Shown piece after piece: positions 1 through 4,883 of a DNA stretch of 6,182 bases; within the stretch, counting starts at the first letter, position 1, and every line of letters starts with the position of its first letter. The notes beneath the pieces are model-generated. The model saw only the letters and a program-made list of their open reading frames with translations, had not been told where the DNA came from and made no database searches. The translations under genes and the position numbers were made by a program. This DNA is from an uncultured Prevotellaceae bacterium (GTDB lineage Bacteria > Bacteroidota > Bacteroidia > Bacteroidales > Muribaculaceae), in the NCBI GenBank assembly GCA_937892085.1, contig CALAVD010000545.1:1-6182 (forward strand), read 5' to 3'.

Positions 1-1045
1 CCACAAAAGGAGGACGGCTTGGATCTACCCAGCCAGTGTAGTTCTCAGGGTCGGTAATCTCAGTCACCTCATCGGCTGTGAGGCACAGATAATAGTCGCG
101 GTTGGCGGTGATGTTCATCGTCTGGCTGTTGCTGCCACCGTCAGTGAATGCAAGAGTGTGGTTAGCGCCATCCATATCGATGCCCCACACCTTATAATTT
201 ACGCCATTTACCACAGCACTGCTCTCGGACAGTGTGCCGTTCATGTAGAGGTTGCTCCATTTAGTCACATCTTCTACATAGATATAGGCGCTCAGGTCTT
301 GCGATGCATAAGTGGCGTCGATTGCCACATTATCTATAGAGAGGCCCATTGCCTTGTTGGGACTAGAGCCGCTAGCCACGCTGATGTTCCAGGCGAGGTA
401 GAGTTGTTCGCCGGCAGCGATGTTCACCTTGAGCTGCTTGCCGTTGATTGTAGTAGTGCTGATGGGCACGTTGGCAGCGCCAGCAGTGGCGGCATCGGGA
501 GTGAAGTAGGTGTAGAAGTCATCTCCTGCGCTGGTCCAGCTGGAGCCGTCGGTCGAGGTGTAGAGCTGTACGGCAAAGCCAGCTGCGTTGTCGCCATCGC
601 GGTACTTCTCGATGTCGTAGTTTATGGTGAGTTTGGTAATGGCTTCGTCGCCAGCGTTTTTAACGCATGTCATTACGTTGATGCAGCGGGTGCCGTTGCT
701 CACCGTTGTCGAGAGCCCACCCACTGAGCAGTCGCTGGGGTCACTACTTGCCTGGAAATTCCAAGTGCCGTTGCTGGCATTGCTCGCCAGACTGGTGCCA
801 CCAGAGTACATAACAGTGGTAGAGGCACTGGCGAAACTGCCCACGGTGCGTGGGGCGCTAAGGTTTCTATCTACTCGCCATCCTTGAGGCATATTGAGGG
901 TGGCTGCTGCGCCGTCCCACATGCCATCAAAGTTTTGAGTCACCTGTGTGGTCGAAGCGTTAACCTCCACCACGTCTTGCGCCTGGGCGCTGCTCCAACT
1001 GAGCGTCACCATAGCCACAAGAAATAAGAATAAGTGTTTCTTCAT
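1..1045 (-). CDS. Secreted protein, N-terminal part (cut by left edge); possible carbohydrate-binding module
   Basis: The first 348 residues are visible, reading from ATG at 1045-1043 to the left edge with no stop codon; the C-terminus is missing. Residues 1-22 form a classical signal peptide (MKKHLFLFLVAMVTL core, AQA cleavage site before Q23), so the protein is exported. Residues about 35-245 are Ser/Thr/Gly-rich beta-type sequence with RTVGSFAS (66-73), ASNGTWNF (90-97) and a SIDNVAID strand near 236-243. I recall this pattern from the N-terminal region of Bacteroidetes secreted proteins that carry lamin-tail or nuclease modules. Residues about 252-324 (AYIYVEDVTKWSNLYM, later NRDYYLCL) resemble a CBM26-like starch-binding module, but the match is weak. 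Any catalytic or sorting domain would lie off the window. The start is favoured because it gives a complete signal peptide and a promoter lies upstream. The open frame is certain; the function is not. Confidence 0.85.
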   Translation of the reverse strand, partial: MKKHLFLFLVAMVTLSWSSAQAQDVVEVNASTTQVTQNFDGMWDGAAATLNMPQGWRVDRNLSAPRTVGSFASASTTVMYSGGTSLASNASNGTWNFQASSDPSDCSVGGLSTTVSNGTRCINVMTCVKNAGDEAITKLTINYDIEKYRDGDNAAGFAVQLYTSTDGSSWTSAGDDFYTYFTPDAATAGAANVPISTTTINGKQLKVNIAAGEQLYLAWNISVASGSSPNKAMGLSIDNVAIDATYASQDLSAYIYVEDVTKWSNLYMNGTLSESSAVVNGVNYKVWGIDMDGANHTLAFTDGGSNSQTMNITANRDYYLCLTADEVTEITDPENYTGWVDPSRPPFV

Positions 1046-1065
1046 TTTGAAATGGTTTTATAATT

Positions 1066-1091
1066 AGTAAACAAGTTGACAAGTAAACAAG
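1066..1091. repeat. Short direct repeat in the leader of the secreted-protein gene
   Basis: The 10-mer AGTAAACAAG occurs at 1066-1075 and again at 1082-1091, a 16-bp period, with a further ACAAG inside the spacer. It lies within the predicted 5' untranslated leader, between the promoter and the start codon. It could be a regulator site or chance in AT-rich DNA. Confidence 0.4.
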
Positions 1092-1142
1092 GCAATGGTA
1101 TTTATGCAAAACTGGTGCTCTTTGTCACGCAACAAATTTCTG

Positions 1143-1174
1143 CAAAATTATCACATTATATAAAGAAAATAAAT
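1143..1174 (-). promoter_or_regulatory. Promoter of the secreted-protein gene (Bacteroidetes -33/-7 type)
   Basis: Read on the minus strand, a perfect -7 element TAATTTTG lies at 1150-1143. A one-mismatch -33 element, TTTA, lies at 1173-1170, 19 nt upstream. Transcription would start near 1136-1139, giving a leader of about 90 nt before the ATG at 1045. This fits the Bacteroidetes consensus TTTG-N19-21-TAnnTTTG, but no other evidence supports it. Confidence 0.5.
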
Positions 1175-1530
1175 ACCCACGAATCAAAATCAAAACAGTT
1201 TTTGTGCTAAATGTGTTGATGCTCAAATGGTTGATGGGTTTTGGTTGACGCCAAAATCAAGGTCGTAATCTTTCAAAGGCAGATGGATTTTCCCATTATT
1301 TGCTTTAGATTAAACCCTTTTGTTTCTTTGCAGTCAAAAAAGCCGATTTTGTTTTTAGTATTTTATAAAGGTGAAAAATATAGTCTGTTTTTCTGTTGTT
1401 CGGAAATGCTCATGGACTTATCAGTATATAATAAGGAATCATTTAATGGCCATTATAATCTAATTTCTTTTTTCTTCAGATAGTCAAAAACGACCGTTTT
1501 TTATAGGCAAACGATTAAAAAATGTTAAAT

Positions 1531-1602
1531 GTGTAATATTTACGCCAAAATTATTTGGTGGTGTAAAATTTACGCATTAATTTTGCTGCGTAAAAATTAC
1601 AC
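1531..1602. promoter_or_regulatory. Three-site operator array of 15-bp near-palindromes
   Basis: Three copies of GTGTAAnnnTTACGC flank and overlap the promoter. Site 1 is GTGTAATATTTACGC at 1531-1545. Site 2 is GTGTAAAATTTACGC at 1561-1575. Site 3, inverted, is GCGTAAAAATTACAC at 1588-1602. Each is itself nearly palindromic (GTGTAA against TTACGC), as expected for a dimeric repressor. Centre spacing is 30 and 27 bp. Site 1 ends just before the -33 element, site 2 fills the -33/-7 spacer, and site 3 covers the predicted transcription start, so occupancy should block RNA polymerase. Sites 2 and 3 together form a 42-bp inverted repeat. The regulator is not encoded here. A Nudix-related (NrtR-type) or other dimeric repressor is only a guess based on the macro-like domain of the gene. 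Confidence 0.7.
1554..1585 (+). promoter_or_regulatory. Consensus promoter of the VWA-macro gene
   Basis: A -33 element TTTG at 1554-1557 is followed after exactly 20 nt by a -7 element TAATTTTG at 1578-1585, a full match to the Bacteroidetes housekeeping-sigma consensus. Transcription would start near 1590, giving a leader of about 40 nt. Operator-like repeats sit just upstream of it, inside its spacer and over its start point, so it looks strongly controlled. Confidence 0.75.
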
Positions 1603-1629
1603 AAAAACATTAAAACAATAAATTCAATT

Positions 1630-2877
1630 ATGGTTTTATCTAACTTTTTCAGAAAACGGCAAGGCTTTAATGCTTGCAAGGATGTCGTCGGTAGCGGTGG
1701 CATTGACATCGAGAGAACTAACAAGAGTAATGAAACAGTTAAAGATCAACAAGAGATGAACAACGAAAACACCACTCAAAACCATCAAGAAATGAGCAAT
1801 TCAGAGAACAACGTCAAGAAAGCGCGCATCTACAACCTTATCATCGTGGATGAGAGCGGTTCGATGAGCAGCCTCAAGGAGGCAACTCAGTCGGGAGTGA
1901 ACGAGACCGTCAATTCTATTCGTAGGGCGCAGCAGGAGTTTGCCGACACGCAAGAGCATTTCCTCACCCTTGTAACATTCGATTCCAATGGCTATTCTGA
2001 GCCAGTCCGCACTCTGTATAACCGCAAACCTATTGCCGAAGTTGAGGATTTCAAGAATTATAACCCAAGCGGTTGCACTCCTCTCTATGATGCTATGGGG
2101 CAGTCGATAAATGAGTTATACAACTTCATCAAAGACGATGACGATGCCAGTGCAGTGGTGACTGTGCTCACCGACGGTTATGAGAACTCGTCGCAAGAGT
2201 GGAGTGGTGCTGCCTTGAAGGCTCTAATCGAGAAACTCACACAAGAGGGTTGGTCATTCTCCTACATGGGAAGCGATCACGATGTGAAGCAAGTGAGTTT
2301 CAACCTCTCAATCAACAATGTGATTGAATTCAGCCATGACGTGGCTGGTGTGGGAAGCACTTGGGAACGTGAGAGTTCGGCAAAGCGCAACTTTTACCGT
2401 AAGATGGATAAGGAGTATCGCCAAGGTCGCAGACAATCAAAAGAGGAATGGCTCGAGCGCAAGCGCCAGATGGCAAGCGAGTATTACGAGGATCGTGTGA
2501 CACCTAACCAAATCCACACCTTGCGAGAAGGCGAAATCTTCGTCTTCGGCAGCAATCCACAGGGATTTCACAGCGGCGGAGCAGCCAGAGTTGCAATGGA
2601 GCGATTTGGTGCCGTGTGGGGACAAGGCGAGGGTTTGCAAGGCAGGAGCTATGCTATCCCAACCACTTGTTCGCTTGAGCAGATGGCGGAAGCGGTGCAA
2701 CGCTTCACCGTGTTTGCCGAGCAGCATCCCGAGTTGCGATTCCTTGTAACGCGCGTGGGCTGCGGCATAGCTGGTCAGAATGCTACTGATGTGGCTCAGT
2801 TGTTTAAAAACTGCGTCCGCCTCGAGAACGTGGCACTGCCTGCCGAGTTCTGGAAGGTTCTTGGTCTGACCATGTAA
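1630..2877 (+). CDS. VWA domain fused to a C-terminal macro-like (A1S_2505-type) domain
   Basis: A 415-residue protein with no signal peptide, so probably cytoplasmic. Residues 1-62 are a polar, low-complexity N-terminus. Residues about 66-240 form a von Willebrand factor A domain with a full MIDAS metal site: DESGS at 74-78 (D74, S76, S78), T150 in SGCTPLYDA, and D182 in VLTDGYENS. These residues imply Mg2+-dependent partner binding. Residues about 245-290 are a charged helical linker (KEEWLERKRQ). Residues about 293-415 match a phage- and Bacteroidetes-associated macro-like family: GEIFVFGSN (301-309), SGGAAR (315-320), GQGEGLQG (331-338), YAIPT (341-345) and VTRVGCGIAG (373-382). Macro folds bind ADP-ribose, but whether this branch binds or hydrolyses it is inferred. 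The start at 1630 follows a consensus promoter; in-frame ATGs at 1756 and 1792 are possible later starts, since residues 1-60 are poorly conserved in appearance. It is a single-gene unit with its own terminator. An antisense open frame at 2437-2892 is a shadow. Confidence 0.9.
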   Translation: MVLSNFFRKRQGFNACKDVVGSGGIDIERTNKSNETVKDQQEMNNENTTQNHQEMSNSENNVKKARIYNLIIVDESGSMSSLKEATQSGVNETVNSIRRAQQEFADTQEHFLTLVTFDSNGYSEPVRTLYNRKPIAEVEDFKNYNPSGCTPLYDAMGQSINELYNFIKDDDDASAVVTVLTDGYENSSQEWSGAALKALIEKLTQEGWSFSYMGSDHDVKQVSFNLSINNVIEFSHDVAGVGSTWERESSAKRNFYRKMDKEYRQGRRQSKEEWLERKRQMASEYYEDRVTPNQIHTLREGEIFVFGSNPQGFHSGGAARVAMERFGAVWGQGEGLQGRSYAIPTTCSLEQMAEAVQRFTVFAEQHPELRFLVTRVGCGIAGQNATDVAQLFKNCVRLENVALPAEFWKVLGLTM

Positions 2878-2900
2878 TTTCCTTGCCCTCAACTCTCCAC

Positions 2901-2942
2901 TCTTCCCTCTCCCCTCTCCCCTCTTCCCTCTTCCCTCTCCCC
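2901..2942. repeat. Tandem heptamer TCTYCCC x6 (G-rich on the minus strand)
   Basis: Six uninterrupted 7-bp units run from 2901 to 2942: TCTTCCC, TCTCCCC, TCTCCCC, TCTTCCC, TCTTCCC, TCTCCCC. A degenerate unit precedes them near 2892-2900 and a T6 run follows. The tract is pure pyrimidine on the plus strand. The minus strand has six runs of 3-4 G separated by 3-4 purines, which meets the usual G-quadruplex pattern, and the homopurine tract could also form a triplex. It starts 23 bp after the VWA-macro stop codon. The unit length makes it prone to slippage, but as it is non-coding it cannot cause frame-based phase variation. Confidence 0.9.
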
Positions 2943-2965
2943 TTTTTTATTATTACACACTCATG

Positions 2966-3014
2966 CCTCAACTAAGTTGCAATTTTTTGCGGCTTAGTTG
3001 AGGTGTTGTTTTTT
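2966..3014 (+). terminator. Rho-independent terminator of the VWA-macro gene
   Basis: A perfect 11-bp inverted repeat, CCTCAACTAAG at 2966-2976 and CTTAGTTGAGG at 2993-3003, encloses an inner GCAA/TTGC stem with a TTTT loop. In plus-strand RNA the two intervening positions pair as U-G wobbles, making a continuous 17-bp stem. In minus-strand RNA the same positions are A-C mismatches. A T-rich tail ending in six Ts (3009-3014) follows on the plus strand; the minus side has no T tract. The orientation therefore points to termination of the VWA-macro transcript, about 90 nt after its stop codon. It may also insulate against the convergent DUF6377 gene. Confidence 0.85.
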
Positions 3015-3039
3015 GAAAAGGGTTGGGCAATTTTTTACA

Positions 3040-4674
3040 CTATGATATCGACTGTATTCGCTTGATGTCGTCTTCGAAGGTGTCTTTGTTCTTGGCGCGT
3101 GCTTTTAGGCGTGAGCGGTAGGTGTAGATAGTGGCGATTGATGCTCGGAGTATGCTGGCAATCTCTTTGTTGTCGGTGATGCCGAGTCGCAGGAGGGCGA
3201 GGATGCGCAACTCGCGTGTGAGTTGTTCGCCTTCTTTGGGTTCTATTTGCTGACCTTGCTCCAAAAGTCTGTTGACGGCTTCAATGAAGTTGGGGTAGAT
3301 ATTTAGGAATGCCGAGTCGAAGTTCTGGTAAAATAGTGCGGCGTTCTCATAGTCGAAATGCGGACTCTTGAGCTGGGCTTTCAGCTCCTTGAGTCGGTCT
3401 TCCATGGCGAGTCGGTTCATGGCTTTGCGCCGCTCCTCGTTTTTGTCGATAAGCGTGCTGCTGAAGGTGAGGAATCGGCTTAGGTATTGCTCCTTGATTT
3501 TGTCGCGCTCACGCAGCAGCTTGTTGGTGTTTTCCAGCTCCCCCACGGTGTCGTTGAGACGCTCGTTGATGAGCTTGCGGCTGTCGCTGAGGCGGCGGTA
3601 GCGCTTATAGAGAATGGCGAGTGCGATAACACCAGCCACAAGCAGCAGTGCTAACACGCTCAGTGCGATGATGAGCCCTATCATATTGCGGTAGTTCTTC
3701 TCCCGTTTCTCTTGATAGGCGTTGATGATGCGCGGCACCAGCTGCGATGCCTGCACGTTGCGCAGACGGGTGCCGTAGAAATTGGCGTCGGCAACGCTGA
3801 TGTTGATGTAGCGGTAGGCTCGGTCGATGTCGCCCTCGTCGAAGAGCAGGTCGGCGAGCTGCCTGAGGGCGGAGTTCTCCATGATGCAGCCTTCGATGTC
3901 GCTTGCTGCGCTCATCGCGAGTAGCTGCTTCTGCTTCTCGCGGTCGCCAAGCAAGCTGTAGTAGAACGCCAGGCTACTGGTGATTACTGAGTAGGTGCGG
4001 TCTCCGCTGTGGTATTCTTTTAGCATTTCTTCGAGCAGCGCTATGGCTTCATGGGTTTTTCCTGTGTCGTTGAGGTAGTTGGCATGGTAAAGCTTGTTTC
4101 GCTCGCTGCCAGGCTCCGATAGTGTGGCGATTTTCAGGCGGTAGTCGGTGAGCTGCTGCTGGTAAATCTTCTCATAGGAGCTGCCCTTGTTGAACTCAAC
4201 CCTGAAAAGGCACATGTCCGACAGGTTCTTGTAATATGACAGCTTTTGTTCCTTGCTCATGCTCGTGGTGTCGATATCGCTTACCATCGCAGCCACTTCG
4301 TCGAGCAGATAGGCCTTGTTGAGCAGATGCATCAGGTTGAGGCGGCTGTCGTTAACTTTAGAACTGTCGTCCAGCAACTTGGCGATTTCGATATTTCGTC
4401 GTGCATATTTCTGTGCCGAGTCGTTCTGAAACTCTACATACTCGCGGTAGAGGGTGCTGTTGATGTCATATTCTGTGCTTAGCACTGCCGGGTCGCTGCT
4501 TGGCGCTGGTAGCGAGCGCTTGATTTTGTCGATTGCTGCTTTTTTGCTGGCGATGAGTGCGTCGTGCTGGGAAATGAGCTTGTCGAGATGGTTGTAGATT
4601 GTTGTGGCGGATGCTGCTAAACACCCGGCTACCAGTATTGTGTTCCATAGTAATAAATGCCTCAACTTCATCAT
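3040..4674 (-). CDS. DUF6377-type membrane-anchored HTH transcriptional regulator
   Basis: A complete 544-residue protein of a Bacteroidetes-specific regulator layout. Residues 1-23 are a signal sequence, with both a lipobox-like VAGC ending at C18 and a possible signal peptidase I site near A23. Residues about 24-325 are helical and Tyr/Leu/Ala-rich, resembling TPR-like repeats, and should lie in the periplasm. Residues 331-355 are a transmembrane helix. Residues about 360-400 are a coiled coil. Residues about 440-490 carry the conserved FYQNFDSAFLNIYPNF block, and 497-527 form a LuxR-like HTH (LGITDNKEIASILRAS then TIYTYRSRLKARA). The family probably senses a periplasmic signal and binds DNA while still membrane-bound. 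Members that I recall often sit beside glycan-uptake genes, but here the neighbour is gyrB. M1 or M2 is the start, as the next Met is M115 and the signal sequence needs the early start. Targets cannot be read from the sequence. Confidence 0.9.
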   Translation of the reverse strand: MMKLRHLLLWNTILVAGCLAASATTIYNHLDKLISQHDALIASKKAAIDKIKRSLPAPSSDPAVLSTEYDINSTLYREYVEFQNDSAQKYARRNIEIAKLLDDSSKVNDSRLNLMHLLNKAYLLDEVAAMVSDIDTTSMSKEQKLSYYKNLSDMCLFRVEFNKGSSYEKIYQQQLTDYRLKIATLSEPGSERNKLYHANYLNDTGKTHEAIALLEEMLKEYHSGDRTYSVITSSLAFYYSLLGDREKQKQLLAMSAASDIEGCIMENSALRQLADLLFDEGDIDRAYRYINISVADANFYGTRLRNVQASQLVPRIINAYQEKREKNYRNMIGLIIALSVLALLLVAGVIALAILYKRYRRLSDSRKLINERLNDTVGELENTNKLLRERDKIKEQYLSRFLTFSSTLIDKNEERRKAMNRLAMEDRLKELKAQLKSPHFDYENAALFYQNFDSAFLNIYPNFIEAVNRLLEQGQQIEPKEGEQLTRELRILALLRLGITDNKEIASILRASIATIYTYRSRLKARAKNKDTFEDDIKRIQSIS

Positions 4675-4678
4675 GATG

Positions 4679-4711
4679 CAAAAATATACATAAAGTTGAA
4701 ATCATGGCAAA
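4679..4711 (-). promoter_or_regulatory. Promoter of the DUF6377 gene, implying a leaderless mRNA
   Basis: On the minus strand, TTTG at 4711-4708 is followed after 21 nt by TATTTTTG at 4686-4679, a full match to the Bacteroidetes -33/-7 consensus. The -7 element ends only 4 nt before the ATG at 4674, so transcription would start at about the start codon. No Shine-Dalgarno-like sequence is present. Confidence 0.55.
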
Positions 4712-4738
4712 ATATTCACTTTTTTTATGATTTAAATA

Positions 4739-4770
4739 TTATGCTACGTTCCCATTTTTTTGTAATTTTG
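4739..4770 (+). promoter_or_regulatory. Promoter of gyrB
   Basis: A perfect -7 element TAATTTTG lies at 4763-4770. The -33 position, 20 nt upstream at 4739-4743, reads TTATG, a partial match. Transcription would begin near 4775 and leave a leader of about 109 nt, with an A-rich stretch (4858-4880) before the ATG in place of a Shine-Dalgarno sequence, as is usual in this phylum. The promoter shares the 209-bp divergent spacer with the DUF6377 promoter, and the two do not overlap. Confidence 0.55.
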
Positions 4771-4883
4771 TGTGTTTTTAGCGCGATGCCACGAGCAGTC
4801 ATTGTGTGTTAGCTTTAATGGCTTGAATAGTAATAGTTTAGTGGTGTTGCCAAGAGTAAAAGAAATAATAAAAATAATTATAT

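Larger units (their letters stand above)
1046..1629. other. AT-rich divergent intergenic region, no supported gene
   Basis: This 584-bp stretch separates two divergently transcribed genes. The ends carry promoters: one near 1143-1174 for the left gene, and one at 1554-1585 with an operator array for the right gene. The middle, roughly 1180-1520, is AT-rich with no convincing coding signal. An 80-codon open frame beginning with TTG at 1241 encodes a Phe/Lys/Ile-rich peptide typical of chance translation of AT-rich DNA. A weak dyad (AAAAAC-GACC-GTTTTT, near 1487-1502) is the only structure seen there. The region is long for a Bacteroidales divergent spacer, which could mean a decayed gene or extra regulatory DNA. 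Confidence 0.7.

Noticed and set aside
158..887. Two plus-strand open frames (189 and 87 codons) at the left end
   Set aside because: They run antisense to the secreted-protein gene, which has a clear signal peptide and promoter; their translations show no recognisable domain.
1241..1483. 80-codon open frame in the intergenic region, starting with TTG
   Set aside because: Phe/Lys/Ile-rich peptide typical of AT-rich non-coding DNA; no promoter or recognisable motif.
1487..1502. Dyad AAAAAC-GACC-GTTTTT as a possible terminator
   Set aside because: Stem is short and almost entirely A-T, with no upstream gene on the plus strand to terminate.
2437..2892. 151-codon minus-strand open frame inside the VWA-macro gene
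   Set aside because: It is antisense to the conserved macro-like domain, so it is a shadow of the real coding frame.
2901..2942. Heptamer tract as a CRISPR array or phase-variation switch
   Set aside because: Units are 7 bp with no spacers, and the tract lies outside any reading frame and promoter spacer.
4466..4705. 79-codon minus-strand open frame overlapping the start of the DUF6377 gene
   Set aside because: Different frame from the signal sequence of the real gene; low-complexity translation with no family resemblance.
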